Assembly: GCF_024139115.2 (NCBI RefSeq)
Contig: NC_085139.1
Coordinates: 68,243,203-68,307,202 of the forward strand
From: Armigeres subalbatus
Taxonomy: Eukaryota > Arthropoda > Insecta > Diptera > Culicidae
Reading direction: 5' to 3'
Length of the DNA stretch: 64,000 nucleotides
A program made the translations under genes and the position numbers. The notes under the pieces are model-generated. The model was given only the letters and a program-made list of their open reading frames with translations. It was not told where the DNA came from and did no database searches. Shown here one piece after another: positions 20,795 to 33,460 of the stretch; the stretch's first letter is position 1, and each line of letters starts with the position of its first letter.

Positions 20795-22827
20795 ACTAGC
20801 TTTATGTACCCGGCCTTGCTCGGAGTTGCCAGTTTGGTTTGCAGTTTTCTTTTAAAATCGGAAAATGATAAAACCAATTAGTCAACAGGGTAATTGTGTT
20901 TACTTATTCATACTTTATCATTTGATTAAAAGAAGGCTTTTGGAAACATTAACTGATTTTGAAGAAGGGAGTTTGAATAGCCTTATTCCGGGCAAACGTC
21001 TATTCCTAAAGAAGGGAAAACATCCACCGATGTCTTATTCCGGGCAAACGCATATTTTTAAAGATGGGATAACACCCACCATTGCCTTATTCCGGGAAAA
21101 TGTCTACTTTTAAAGGAGAAATCACATCCACCATCCAGAAGGAAACACATTATTAATTGCTTTTCACTGAGCAAACTATGATTCCGATGAAGGGTAACAA
21201 TTATCATTGCTTTATACCCAGCAAATGCATGCTTTCTATGAAAGATTTTTCTGATGCCGTTCAGTATTATCCCAAATTCACTTCATGTCGAATAACCTTA
21301 GGCCAAATAGTGTTATGTTAAGGCCTGCTTCATTCAGGGATATGTCATTTTCAGGGAAATGTTATTGTCGAGGATTTGCTATTTTTGAGGAATTGCTTTC
21401 GGAGCATTGTACAATGTCAAAGAACCTCGGATGAACTAAATAAGAAGGATTTTAAATTAAGTCGTTTTCTAAACAATACCCAACCCCAACATCCTCCCGC
21501 ATTTCAAAAACTCCTCCAAGCCTCTCTAAAATAGTTTCCTTTGGGTAAACAATACGCGTTTTAATATTTGGTTTGAATTCACCCATGCGATAAAAAGGTA
21601 TACTAAACTGTTCGTTTAATAAATATATTCTCTCTCGTTCAGCTATGACAGTCCTACCCAGTCTGATGTAGTCTTTCATAGACAGAGAATATGGGTTCCA
21701 AATTTGGTGAACATCGGAAATGGGTTCAGAAGTTATGCTGAATAGATCGCCAACTAAACAATACCTCTCTCTCACAACCTCCCCATTTTAAACGAACCTA
21801 CCAATATCCACTAAAATCGTTTCCTTAGGACAGACAATATTTGATACAAATTTGGTTCAAAACGGTCATGGGGCTCAAGACTTATATTGAGTTGATCGAT
21901 TGCTAAACAATACCCCTCCCCACATACCATCTCTTATTTCCCAAGAGCATGCTTAACCTCCCTATCGTCGTCTCCTTAAGATAAAGAATGTGTGTTCCAA
22001 ATTTGCCTGATATCGGCTAAGGGTTTTAGAAGTTACACTGAGTTGATCGATAACTTAGCAATTGCCCTCCCCCTTTTCCAAAAAGCATCCCTAACCCCCC
22101 TATCGTCGTCTCCTTAAGATAAAGAATGAGTGTCCCAAATTTGGTTGAGATCGGCCAAGGGGTTCAGAAGGTACACTGAGTTGATCGATGACTAAGCAAT
22201 ACCCCTCCCCCACACCCTCCCCCTTTACCGAACAGCATTCATAAGTCCCCTATCGTCGTCTCCTTAAGATAAAGAATGAGTATTCCAAATTTGGTTGAGA
22301 TCGGCCAAGGGGTTCAGAAGGTACACTGAGTTGATGGATGACTAAGCAATACCCCTCCCCCCACACCCTTCTCCTTCTCCGAACAGCATCCATAACCCCC
22401 TATCATCGTCTCCTTAAGATAAAGAATGTGTGTCCCAAATTTGGTTGAAATCGGCCAAGGGGTTCAGAAGGTACACTGAGATGATGGATGACTAATACCC
22501 CTCCCCCCACACTCTCCCCCTTTTCCGAACAGCATCTATAACCCCCCTATCGTCGTCTCCTTAAGATAAAGAATGAGTGTTCCAAATTTGGTTGAGATCG
22601 GCCAAGGGGTTCAGAAAGTACACTGAGTTGATCGATGACTAAGCAATACCCCTCCCTCCACACCCTCCCCCTTTTCGAGACAGCATCCATAACCACCCTA
22701 TCGTGGTCTCCTTAAGATAAAGAATGTGTGTTCCAAATTTGGTTAAACTCGGTCAATGCGTTCCGACGTTATGCTGGAACATTATGTATGTACATACAAA
22801 CATACAAACATTGAGTTTTATATATAT
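20795..22827 (+). repeat. Interspersed repeat 'ACCCGGCCTTGCTCGG', copy B
   Basis: Begins ACTAGCTTTATGTACCCGG and ends in CATACAAACATTGAG then TTTTATATATATA. After about four ~60-bp units with TTATTCCGGGCAAACG comes a run of ~150-bp units with TCCTTAAGATAAAGAATG, landmarked near 21,973, 22,111, 22,261, 22,411, 22,558 and 22,709 (spacings 138-151 bp). Each unit carries CCAAATTTGGTTGA and TTCAGAAG. The right end abuts copy C directly. Confidence 0.8.
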
Positions 22828-25165
22828 ACTAGCTTTATGTACCCGGCCTTGCTCGGAATTGCAAGTTTAGTTTGCATTTTTATTTTAAAATCGGAAAATG
22901 ATAAAACCAACAGTCAACAGGGTAATTGTGTTTACTTATTCATATTTTATCATTTGATTAAAAGAAGGCTTTTGGAAACACTGACTGATTTGAAGAAGGG
23001 ATTGTGGGTTTGAAAAGTCTTATTCCAGGCAAACGTCTTTTTCTAAAGAAGGAAAAACATCCATCGATGCCATATTCCGGGCAAACGCATATTTTTAAAG
23101 AAGGGATCACACCAACCATTTCCTTATTCCGGGCAAATGCCTACTTTTAAAGAAGCAACACATCCACCATTCAGAAGGAAACACATTAATCATTGCCTTT
23201 CACTGGGCATACCATTATTCCGATGAAGGGTAACAATTATGATTGTTTTATACCTATGCAAGATTTTTCTGATGCTGTTCTTAATTATCCCAAATGTCCT
23301 TCATGTCGAATGACCTTAAGCCAAATAATGTTATGTTAATGGCCTGCTATATTCAGGAATATGTCATATTCAGGGAAATGTCATATTCTGGGATATGTGT
23401 ATCGGGAAGTATCATTTTTGGCAAATATCATTTTCGTTAGAGTCATTTTTGGGGAAATGTTATTACCGGGAAAATGTTATTGTCGAGGATTTTCTATTTT
23501 TAAGGAATTTGGGCAATTTGTTTTCGGAGCATTGTACAATGTCAAAGAACCTCGGATGTACTAAATAAGAGGGATTTTAAATTAAGTCGTTTTCTAAACA
23601 ATACCCAACCCCAATAACCCCCTCTCCCATTCCAAAAGTTCCTTCCAGCCTCTATATAATAGTTTCTTTTGGGTAGAGATTACGTGTTTACGTGTTTGGT
23701 TTGAATTGACCCATGCGATAAAAAGGTATACTAAACTGTTCGTTCAATAAATATACAATCCCTCTCATTCAGCTATGACACTTCTACCCTGTCTGATATA
23801 GTCTTCCTTAGACAGATAATATGGGTTCCAAATTTGGTGGACATCGATAAATGGGTTCAGAAGTCATGCTGAATTCATCGATAACTAAGTAATACCCCTA
23901 TCCCACACCCTCCCTTTTAAAATGACTTACTCATATCCACTAAAATCGCTTCCTTATGACAGAAAATATTTGTTTCAATTTTGGTTCAAATCGGTCATGA
24001 GGCTCAAGATTTACATTGAGTTGATCGATTGCTAAACAATACCTCTCCCCTCATACCCTCTCTCTTTTGTAAAGATCATCCCTATCGTCGTCTCCTTATG
24101 ATAATGAATTTATGTTCCGAATTTGTTTGAAATCGTCCAAGGGGGTCAGAAGTTACACTGAGTTGCTCAATAAGTAAGCAATACTCCTCCTACCAACACC
24201 CTCTCTCTTTTCCAAAGAGCATCACTAACCCTCCTATCGTCGTCTCCTAAAAATAAAGAATTTGTGTTCCAAATTCGGTTGAAATCGGCCAAGGGGATCA
24301 GAATTTACACTGAGGAGATCGATAACTTAGCAATACACCTCCCCTCACACCCTCCCCCTTTTCCAAAGAGCATGCTTAACCCCATATCGTCCCCTCCTTA
24401 AGATAAAGAATTTGTGTTCCAATTTTGGTTGAAATCGGCCTAAGGGTTCAGAAGTTACACTGAGTTGATCGATAACTAAGCAGTACCCCTTCCCCCACAC
24501 CCTCCCCTTTTCCAAAGAGCATGATCTACCCCCTATCGCCCTCCTTAAGATAAAGAATGTGTGTTCCAAATTTGGTTGACATCGGCCAAAGGGTTCAGAA
24601 GTTACACTGAGTTGATCAATAAATAAGCAATGCCTCTCCCTCCACACCCTCCCCCTTTTCCAAAGAACATTCTTAACCCCCTATCGTCCCCTCTGTAAGA
24701 TAAAGAATTTGTGTTCCAAATTTAGTTGAAATCGGCCAAAGGGTTCAGAAGTTACACTGAGTTCATCGATAACTAAGCAAAACCCCTCCCCCCACACCCT
24801 CCCTCTTTTTCAAAGAGCATGTTTAACCTCCCTATCACCTCCTCATTAAGATAAAGAATGTGTGTTACAAATTTGGTTGAGATCGGCCAAGGGGTTCAGA
24901 AGGTACACTGAGTTGATCGATGACTAAGCAATACACCTCCTCCCACACCCTCCCCCTTTTCCAAACAGCATCCATAGCCCCCCTATCGTCGTTTCCTTAA
25001 GATAAAGAATGTGTGTTCCAAATTTGGTTGAGATCGGTCAATGCGTTCAGAAGTTATGCTGGAACATACATACAAACATACATACAAACATACAAACATT
25101 GAGTTTTATATATGGATGGATGGATGGATGGATGGATGGATGGATGGATGGATGGATATATAGAT
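22828..25165 (+). repeat. Interspersed repeat 'ACCCGGCCTTGCTCGG', copy C
   Basis: Starts ACTAGCTTTATGTACCCGG exactly where copy B ends and repeats the same order of modules, including ~150-bp units at about 24,240-25,010. It ends with ACATACATACAAACATTGAG, then TTTTATATATGG running into a GGAT microsatellite. Units within a copy differ by a few percent. Head-to-tail placement suggests insertion into the older copy's TA end or tandem duplication. Confidence 0.8.
25113..25156. repeat. (GGAT)n microsatellite
   Basis: About ten perfect GGAT repeats at the 3' edge of copy C, followed by ATATAGATATAGATAG. The [12 protein letters not shown] ORF is an artefact. Confidence 0.95.
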
Positions 25166-25239
25166 ATAGATAGATGGTGGAGGCTTAACGAAAAATCATC
25201 AAGTGGTGGTCGGACAATTTCAACACAAGGTGCTGACAA

Positions 25240-25385
25240 GCGTTTGGAAAAGAAAATTGGTTCTTCTCATGACCAGCATTTTATGGAAAGAAAGAGTTAA
25301 TTGCGAAAATGGATTGTTTCGACGGCATCGGGTTTAGCATGGTAGCTTGGTTGCTGTTAATGATTCCATCCATTAAAATTAATTG
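25240..25385 (+). repeat. Interspersed repeat 'R2', 3' piece
   Basis: AAAATTGGTTCTTCTCATGA and GATTGTTTCGACGGCATCGG match 19,290-19,420 with about 15% differences by eye. Confidence 0.55.
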
Positions 25386-25929
25386 CATCATCATTTGCAT
25401 CAAATTTGCTAGTTACGATTGAGTTTTGCACTTTGAAGAAAGTTCATATCGTATTGTTGGATAAACCTTCTTTTGTATAAAAACCTTTTTTGAGGACACC
25501 ATCCTCAAAAATGGCCGAAAGAAAGGAGAAATAAGCAAAATCAGAAGTGGCGTAAAACCAAACGCAAATATATTTATTTGCAACGTTTGGCTTTCGCCCG
25601 CGATGTAAGTGTACGTGACAAAGTAAGGATTGTGATGTCCCCGACTGAAAGCTAGTCGAGTGGCTTCAGCGGCCGATGAGTCATGTTAATTCAATGGTTA
25701 GAGACTCAAAGTCCATCCAACTGGGAACAACTATTCGACTTCTTGATTCAGTTGGCCTCCGAGCAGTTTGCTCAATGTTGATAGAACGACACAAATTATT
25801 ATGGCAAATACCATCAATTTCGAATAGCTACGTGGTCCTACGTCACCTTTGCGTACAATCCGATTGGGCTGCACCTTTGAGTTTTTTAGTTTGTGCCGAA
25901 AAATAGAATGGAGGGTATTTACCACTGAA

Positions 25930-26340
25930 TATAAACTTCCGCTGAAAAATCAGAAGTTTTCAATAATAAAAAAACCTAATAAAGATATCAGGATGTGAGC
26001 AATAAATAAATATAAAATTTCCACAAATGATGCAAAATTTCCATAAGGATTCAAAACATTAGAGAAAATAAAAATAAATTAGCACTCTTAAAAGCAAAAA
26101 TTACAATTATAAAATAAGAATTTTCCATAAAGCAACCAAAATGTTCTGCGAAAAAAAAATTGCCATGAATAAATCAATTTTAGCAATAAACAATTACAAA
26201 ATTTTCCACAAAATAAATATATTTTTTCTACAAAAAATTAAAAACTTACCACGAAAAAATCAGTAAAGAGCCATAAAGAATATAAAAATTTCCATAAAGA
26301 AATATAAAAAAGCAATAAAAATGATTTTTTTCATAGATGA
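25930..26340. repeat. AT-rich degenerate TTTCCATAAAG repeats
   Basis: Imperfect units of the type AAAATTTCCATAAAG or TTTCCACAAA recur every 25-40 bp. No gene. The flanking sequence (25,400-25,930) is unique and shows no supported feature. Confidence 0.55.
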
Positions 26341-26639
26341 CCCCTTCTTTAAAAGCGTTCAAAGTTCATGGATAATTTTATTAAGATTAAATACTTTTTA
26401 ATATTTTGGAAATTTCATTTTGCTTTCTTATTTCACCCTCAGTTCCCAATATTTTGCTATTTTTGAAGGTGTTCAATTTTTCTTTAATCCACCAGGGTCT
26501 CCAGAAGTTTCCGGTTGCTCATGTGAAAAATCCTCATAAGCCTTAGTGCTTACTTCTTCCGCTGCTGATTGAACTTCCTCACGTCCACTGAATTCCTCTT
26601 ATCAGTTCCTATTCAAATTGAACCAAAAATCTATTGACG

Positions 26640-26810
26640 AATTATCCCTTAAACTAAATCAACTATTACCAACCAAAATTCGTTTTCAACATTCGACTAA
26701 ATTCCCATTCGACCAAATGTCTACTCCACTAAATGTCCACTCGAGTAAATATGCTTTCGACCAAATGTCATTCAACGAACTGTCCCAAAGCCGTTATAGA
26801 TAATTGGTGG
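26640..26810. repeat. CGACTAAATGTC repeat debris
   Basis: ATTCGACCAAATGTC-type units in tandem, ending CAAAGCCGTTATAG, match the right flank of the 17.9-18.7-kb array. Confidence 0.6.
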
Positions 26811-26924
26811 AATTTTTAGAAATGGCCCTAGCAGCACACATATTCCATATAGGTTACTGCAACTCATATGTGACCAGATTTAGTCGCAATCAAATTGCTG
26901 CAACCGGATTTGCCTGACTCGAGG

Positions 26925-27130
26925 GGTAAACCAGTCAATTACGTTCATGCATCGCAAGCACAGACATCAGAATCAAGCATCTTTCGGGTTTGGATCTAAC
27001 CCACAGTTCGAACAAGATTTCACGCTGAGTAGACGCAGCGGAGCGGACGTAGCAGCACGAAGATGCTGGTAGCAGTCTCAACGGGAAACCATCATATCGG
27101 TGGCGGTCGTCGCGCAGCGGGATTGTTTTG
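26925..27130 (+). repeat. Interspersed repeat 'R2', 5' piece
   Basis: CGGGTTTGGATCTAACCC, GCAGCGGAGCGGAC and GGTGGCGGTCGTCG align with 18,950-19,160 in the same order and orientation. Confidence 0.6.
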
Positions 27131-27499
27131 AAAAAAAGTGGGGCATTGGTATTATCTGCGTAACTATTGATTTGAGGCTTTTGATGTCTTCCGGAGAGTG
27201 TCTTTATTTTAAGAGCACTTTATTGGAGGAGTGAAAAAATTAACTTAAAAGGATGCACACCGAGAAAAAAAATATTTTTATGAAATATGTTGTATGGAGA
27301 TATTGTAGAAATTATTATTTCTAGACACTTTGTCGAAGATACCAAATTTCCATCTCTGAAGTGGAAGTTATAAGGGTGCATTTTTTAGCCCTAACTTTTC
27401 ATTTTTTTTACAACTTTCCAATGTTCTACGAAGTTGTAGGTGTTTTGCAATTTCTTACCTCTTCTATTTAAGTAACTGTATCAGTTTTTATTAGGACAA

Positions 27500-27640
27500 T
27501 TATTTTGAGCCTTTTAGTGGAATGTCTTAACTTGTCATAACAATCTCATTTAATTCCACCACTTAATTGTACCTTGACAGATACGTATTTCGACCTCAAC
27601 AGTGAGGTCGTCTTCAGTGTCTCGTACGCAAGTGGTCAGT
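27500..27640 (+). repeat. Half-copy of the 45.8-kb foldback family
   Basis: TTTAGTGGAATGTCTTAA, ATTTAATTCCACCA, GATACGTATTTCGACC and GTCGTCTTCAGTGTCTCGTA occur in the same order as one arm of the palindrome at 45,835-46,091. The second arm is absent here. Confidence 0.68.
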
Positions 27641-27810
27641 TTTGATGTTTTCTCAACACTATTTTTAAAAGGGTAGCAGCTGTTATTTATGTCAATAACT
27701 TCAGCACTTTTATTACGAATATAATACCAGGTATATACAATCATAAATAATAAATTTGCTTAATCTACCCAAGAGCAACTACAACTAACCAGCGCATGCT
27801 TCCTAAACAT

Positions 27811-28649
27811 CTTCGATCTACAGCAAAGCGTTGTGCACTACCTGATATTCCAACACTCATCCTTAGTGTGCACGCCTCGCAACTCTCCTGGTTCCTCCTA
27901 ACACTAAGCCTCTAGTCCTGAGCTCCTCCTCGCCGAACGATTCTTCCTGGTCTAATCCAACGCTCCCGTAGACTCCTGCTGACCACCAAGCAGAGATGCA
28001 TCCTGAACAGAACATGAGCCAAGAGCGTGCCTTGTTGTTCAAATTTTTGAACTCTCTCTGAACACAGTTCAGTGTGCACTGGGTTGGTACGCAAGCAAAA
28101 CGATCATAATAACTAAGATTCCTTAGATTTGAAACTATACAAAAACATACGAGCATGCTTGTTTTCTATCCGTTAGATGCCCACGTGTTCCATTACTAGC
28201 CGAAAAATGAGTAGCATACCGTCGCTTGAGTTTGTTTTCCTAGGATACAAGTTGCTAAGTTCGGTCAGTGCTCTTGAACAGTGTGTAGTGTTCAGAACGT
28301 TTTGAACACGAACACGCGTTCTCGTGTTCAGATGCATCTCTACCGAACGTTCCGACCTCCTGATGAATTCCGTCCGGCGTTACACACGACTTACGTGGGC
28401 GATTCATGATCCCACTGCGCCATGCGACTTATGCGGCCGACCCATGATCCTACTTCTGTAACGTCAACGGTCGATCCATCCCACTACGATGTAGATCTAG
28501 AACCGTTCCTGGGCCCATAACCTGTTGGGAAAAAGTGAGCTGCAGCTGCTGGTAGAAGTATCAGTGGAGTGGAGCTGCGATGCATGCACACTAAGGAGAA
28601 GTGTTGAAATATCAGGTAGTGTGCGACGCTTCGCAGTAGATCGTAGATG
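27811..28649. repeat. Foldback of ~840 bp, possibly with a nested element
   Basis: Arms of about 80 bp: GCACTACCTGATATTCC and ACACTCATCCTTAGTGTGCA at the left, inverted as CACACTAAGGAGAAGTGT and AATATCAGGTAGTGTGC at the right. Inside, AGAGATGCATC (from 27,992) and GATGCATCTCT (to 28,341) form a second inverted pair around GTTCAGA-rich sequence, resembling a small hAT-type MITE. I found no matching 8-bp duplication for the inner pair. No coding support. Confidence 0.55.
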
Positions 28650-29164
28650 GGTAAGAAGTAGGAACCGGTTAGTACCGGTCAAGTAAAGATCGAAATATTT
28701 GCGAGCAAAGGCGGAGGATTGCCAATCTACCTTGGACTGAAATAGTATCCCAATACCTTCACAAACGTACTCACATATATTATCGACAGACACATTTCGA
28801 AGAGAGAGCTTCGGTAGAATCAACAGATCTCAAGACTAAATCGAGAGCTATGCCTATTGAAATCACAGAAGCGAGCCGCATTGCGAAAGTACACGAATCA
28901 TAAAACAGATTTGCTCAAAAGACGATATACTATCTTCAACCATATGTATAAAAGAACAAGTAAACGTTGTTTTTGTGCACGAAGGTATTCAGTGCAAATT
29001 ATAATCTAATCCCAATTCATTTTGGACCTATGTCAACGAACAACGTAATGAATCCGGACTACCATCATCAATGACCTTCGGCGGAGAAACTGGTTCTTCA
29101 CCTTCAGATCTCTGTACTTAAATTATTCCGTTAAAAATTCTCCGAGGATTTTTCGAATGAAATT

Positions 29165-29560
29165 GTGAACCCTGACGAAGTTAATCTTGCAGGTGCTAAT
29201 CAATTAAAAACCTCCTACAATCCTGGACCCGACGGTATCCCATCTGTGTTCCTCAAGAAAAACATCGAGTACCTGGCTGGCCCTTTTAAAAAATTGTTCC
29301 AACTAGCACTTTCTGCTGGAGTATTTCCCACTTGCTGGAAAACAGCTCATATATTTCCTGTCCATAAAAATGGAACAAACGCGAAGCCAGTGAAGAGTTG
29401 AGCAGAATGGATACGTTTGCGTGCGTTTTGATAGTTTTACCATGGGAAAACAGCCTTTAATTACCGTGAAGTTACGTATTTGTATTCCACAAGGAAACCA
29501 TTTCTAGGTCCTTTGATTTTCCTTGATATAGAATGCGAATCAATCGCACTCTGCTGTGCC
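29165..29560 (+). pseudogene. Jockey-type reverse transcriptase relic
   Basis: The frame from 29,165 encodes an RT-domain start, with PGPDGIPSVFLKK and a stretch ending VFPTCWKTAHIFPVHKNG. It stops at 29,399-29,401. Downstream, in other frames, the decayed core is still visible as VRFDSF and IPQGNHF (from an original PQGS/H-L-GP motif), with stop codons inside. The catalytic YADD box is not seen. It is a short dead fragment of a non-LTR element. Confidence 0.68.
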
Positions 29561-29569
29561 AAAGGCTTG

Positions 29570-31579
29570 CTTGGCTAAAGCATTTGATGAGTTTGATTGC
29601 CTTACGTAAGCGGTCGCGTGTACTCAGACGACTAATGACGGTGAAAGACCGACACTTGATTACAATTAATTGCATATTACTCGGCAACTCGGCAGAAAAA
29701 CAGATAGCCTTAACACTAAAAACATAAAAAATTGGATAAAATTTGGTCCATGGGTAAACTGGTCGAAACAGGAATAGGACATTAGACCTAAGGCGTTTAA
29801 AAGGTAGCCGTCAAAGCCATTCTTTGTTTGAAAACCAGCCGATCCGTTAGTGTTGTCAGTCGGGATCTTATTATACTTGCTGCGCTGCTCTCTGGAGATG
29901 GTTATTCTTGCTTCATGTGACGGGTAGAACCCCAGAATCGTTAGAATTCAGCCCGCTGTCCTCTGGTCAATGCAAATAATTCAAAACGAAAAAAATCCGG
30001 GTATTCCGACAAACAATTAGAAAATACGGAGAGGAGCGAATGTTCTGGGAAAACAATAAAATGTAAAATGAGGCTCACCAAAGAACCGACCAATCGATAA
30101 TTGTTATGTGCCCGGTTTTCTTTCACAGTACAGTAATCAAATTTTTACTCAAAAAGTATTGCATGCTGATAACGCTCATAGTGGTATTACATAATTTTGT
30201 GTTAATTTAGTTTTTAATGTGGCAATTCTGTAATTCAGTCATGCCCAGGCCATGCAGTATTCGTAATGATCGCAGCATATTTGGATACGGATAAAAGAGT
30301 GTTCTAATTTACATTGCTATCACGCCAATTACCAAATTCTCTAATCCTATCTCTCCCACCGATGACGACACGAACGGTGCCTAACGCCGGGTAAAGTGTT
30401 CCATTCGCAGGAATATAATAATAAGTCAATATTGCCAAGGATTTTTCCTAAATTCATTCCCATCGTTATAATGGTTCAATTTCCCATCATTCCACTTACC
30501 GACTGATGCAGCAGCAGAAGCTCGTGAAAGCACTTTCTGGGCCGTCTTTCAGACGATCGAACGAAGATAGCAAGAAGCGACGACAACGTCAATCGATTGG
30601 AGCCTGCAGCAGCAGAAAACCCGGCTGTCAGAAGAGGAAATATTTATGAAGAGCTTTTCCACTGTGGAAATTATTTTAATATCTATTGACTCGGATCCGG
30701 TGGGTGTGCATTCGCGATACAGCGCTCTCCGCCTTCCCGCGGATTGCCGATAAAAAGTTGAGAATGTATCTGGGGGGAACGCGGAATGGGTACGCAAACG
30801 ATGGGCCAGGAAAGAAGATGGCCCGATGCAGAGCGGAGTGCAACTCAGGAAGAACATTAACGATACGGAAAAGGTGCCCTACGGGTAACGGTTGGAATGG
30901 AGTGAAGCAACCGCTCGATTTGCTCCACGGTCCGTATGCGGTGAACGGTTTCTCCAGAAGCTAACAGTCGCACGGAATTGGGTTCCGGTCATGAGAGGAT
31001 AAAGATGAAGCGATAAATTGTTATGGATTCTTCCGCCATTTTGGAACCGATGATATTTGAGCTGGGTCTGGTGGTCGGCTGACGGCGGCGCAGGGAAAAA
31101 GTTATTTGATTGGTAATATGGCACATACTTCGTTCAACTGACTTCGGAGGGATTTTCCAAGGTGAGCGGATGCTAATTGACGCAATCGTAATCATAAACA
31201 AACGCCCGAAGCATTTTCGGTGGCGAAAGTATGTGGTACAATTGAAATTAGGGTTATAAAATTGGACGCAAGATAATCTTCACAACTTAAGTAAACGATA
31301 TGTTAATTGTTGCAAAAGAGGTGAGCGGAAACCGAAACTTTCGGCAGAATAAGGCAATTGATTCATTTGCCAGTAGGCTCGCTATGACGGAGCTAGGAAC
31401 ACCAATATTTTACCAATAAATAGAATAAAAAAACATATGAATTAAAAAACTTTTAAAGACCATATTTTTTCCCTTCATTTTCAAATAAACAAAAAAATTA
31501 AACCTGATGCTAAAAGATGCAAATATAATTGACTTTTTATAAACCTAATTCACACAAATTTGAGCAGCTCACGTTTATG
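29570..31579. other. Unique non-coding DNA
   Basis: No ORF above 105 codons, no domain and no obvious repeat. The part at 30,500-31,200 is more GC-balanced and carries CAGCAGCAGAAG-type microrepeats. It may be host intronic or intergenic sequence. Confidence 0.4.
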
Positions 31580-31587
31580 AGCTTAAG

Positions 31588-31992
31588 TAGGAATGGGCGA
31601 TACCGATACGATATATCGGGAATCGATATTTTCGCTCCGATTAATCGATATTTCGTATCGATTTTTTTAAGTTCGATATTTGACTGTATCGATTTTTTCT
31701 AGCGGATATCGGATTTCGATTTTTTGAATTCCAAAAATATAGCACATTAGGCACAATCTGTTAAAAACTGCGAAACAGCGAAACTTTGATGTGCGATTCG
31801 ATGACCTGAAATGAAAAATCTAAACTAACCCTGTTTTTTTTTTTTTTTTTTGCTCGTGCTTTTAATTTTTCGGGCGTATCGATATATCGGAATATCGATG
31901 TTTCAACGCCGATATTTTTCGGCATCGATTTTTCGACAATAAAAACATCGATTCGGCAGTATCGATATTTTTCCGAAAAACGCCCATTCCTA
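31588..31992. mobile_element. hAT-type MITE (405 bp) with 8-bp target site duplication
   Basis: TAGGAATGGGCG at the left and CGCCCATTCCTA at the right are perfect 12-bp TIRs. They are flanked by AGCTTAAG on both sides (31,580-31,587 and 31,993-32,000), an exact 8-bp duplication as made by hAT transposases. Subterminal CGATA/TATCG motifs are abundant on both sides and an internal T-run lies at about 31,829-31,851. No coding capacity. Confidence 0.92.
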
Positions 31993-32000
31993 AGCTTAAG

Positions 32001-33460
32001 GCTCAAGACTCCATCACAGTGTTTTGAAAATTAATGACTGTATCGTTTGTTAGTATGGGTAATGCAATTGGTATGAAAAAGTGCGCAAAAATTTATGCTT
32101 ACTACTACACACGCATATTCACTTATTTTGAAACATATGGTTTCATGGGAAGTATTGTAATTCGCTAATAAATATAGTTTAAATAGTGAAATGATTTATA
32201 TTACATCCCTTTTTACATTGTTAGAGTTATCAGTTTTCCACGTCCTCCCTGCTACAATACATTGAAAAATTTTGCGATGATTTTTCAGCAAACTTTGAAT
32301 AGCCATTAAAATTGAATTAGCAACAAAAAGCAAGGCCAACTCATGAAAAATATATAATAGCGAAAACTTGAAACAAAGAAAATTATGAAAGAAATATAAA
32401 ACGATCATTCAACTTATTTGATTTGGTCGTTTTAATCTTATTGAGAACAGATTCAGAATATCAGCGATTTTTTTTTTACAAGAGAGAATGCATTTACGCA
32501 CAACTTAATACACGTGGTTAGTACTTCCCAAACTACTAAACGGAAGTGCGGTACAGTGTGTGACTCCTCCAGTCATGACTGGACATACCCACTAAATTCG
32601 CCCTGGGCGAAGGCTGTCCAGCATTACTTCTGGGGGTAGTAATGCTGCGATTGATCTATTAACAACTTTTCGTTACATATATTGAGTACAGAATTACAAA
32701 CAGAAAGAAGTATATTTCAAGATACTAGGAACAAAAGCTGTCAGTTATCCTATCCTTATCAGTAAATTTTAAAGTGTGCTATCTAAATCTTCATAGATAC
32801 TGAGTAGTTTTGTTTTACTTTCTTGTTATCGCATGGCGATTTTACCAAGTGCCATTTCCGCAAGCACAATTTTCATGCTGAGTGGAATTTCCATGTGACA
32901 AAAAAGGCAATACTACTAAGTGAGGGTTTTTCGACACTCTTTCCCCCATGCAAGTAGAAAACGACAGACCCCTCCTCACCCCAATAAGTGCTTACGTAAT
33001 ATGTGTACGCCCCTAATGGGGTAAATTCCATGTACAATGTTTATTCATATTTTTTTCTACGCCGTAAGAAATAAAAATACCTATGATTAACAAGCGATGT
33101 ATACAGGAAAGACTGAACTGTTCCATAACTGTAGAAAAATTTTCGTGGACACAATTATGGAACACTAATTAAATAATATTTTTTCCAATAAATCAAATTA
33201 AAGCATTTTAAAATCAAATTATCAAATTAAAGCAGTTACTATGTTGGGTTGAGTGTAGATAACTAATATTTCTAATAGAAATTCATTTACCATTGGGAAT
33301 AGTGAATTTGATTATGAAATTATTGCTTTTTGGCAAAATGTTCTATAATTGGGGGGAAATGTATCACCGATATATCAATAAATTTAAAAAAAAAAACAAT
33401 AACTTTATTTTTTTCTCTATATATCAATAAATTAAAATTTCGAAACTGTTGAAATTCTTT
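32001..33460. other. AT-rich DNA with a palindrome cluster
   Basis: No gene supported. A dense group of short perfect palindromes lies at about 32,569-32,645, described as a finding. The rest is AT-rich and looks unique; it includes the 3' flank of the Mutator-like gene. Confidence 0.4.

Noticed and set aside
27991..28342. A definite hAT element with target duplication
   Set aside because: The inner inverted ends resemble hAT termini, but the flanks do not contain a matching 8-bp duplication, so it is only mentioned within the foldback.
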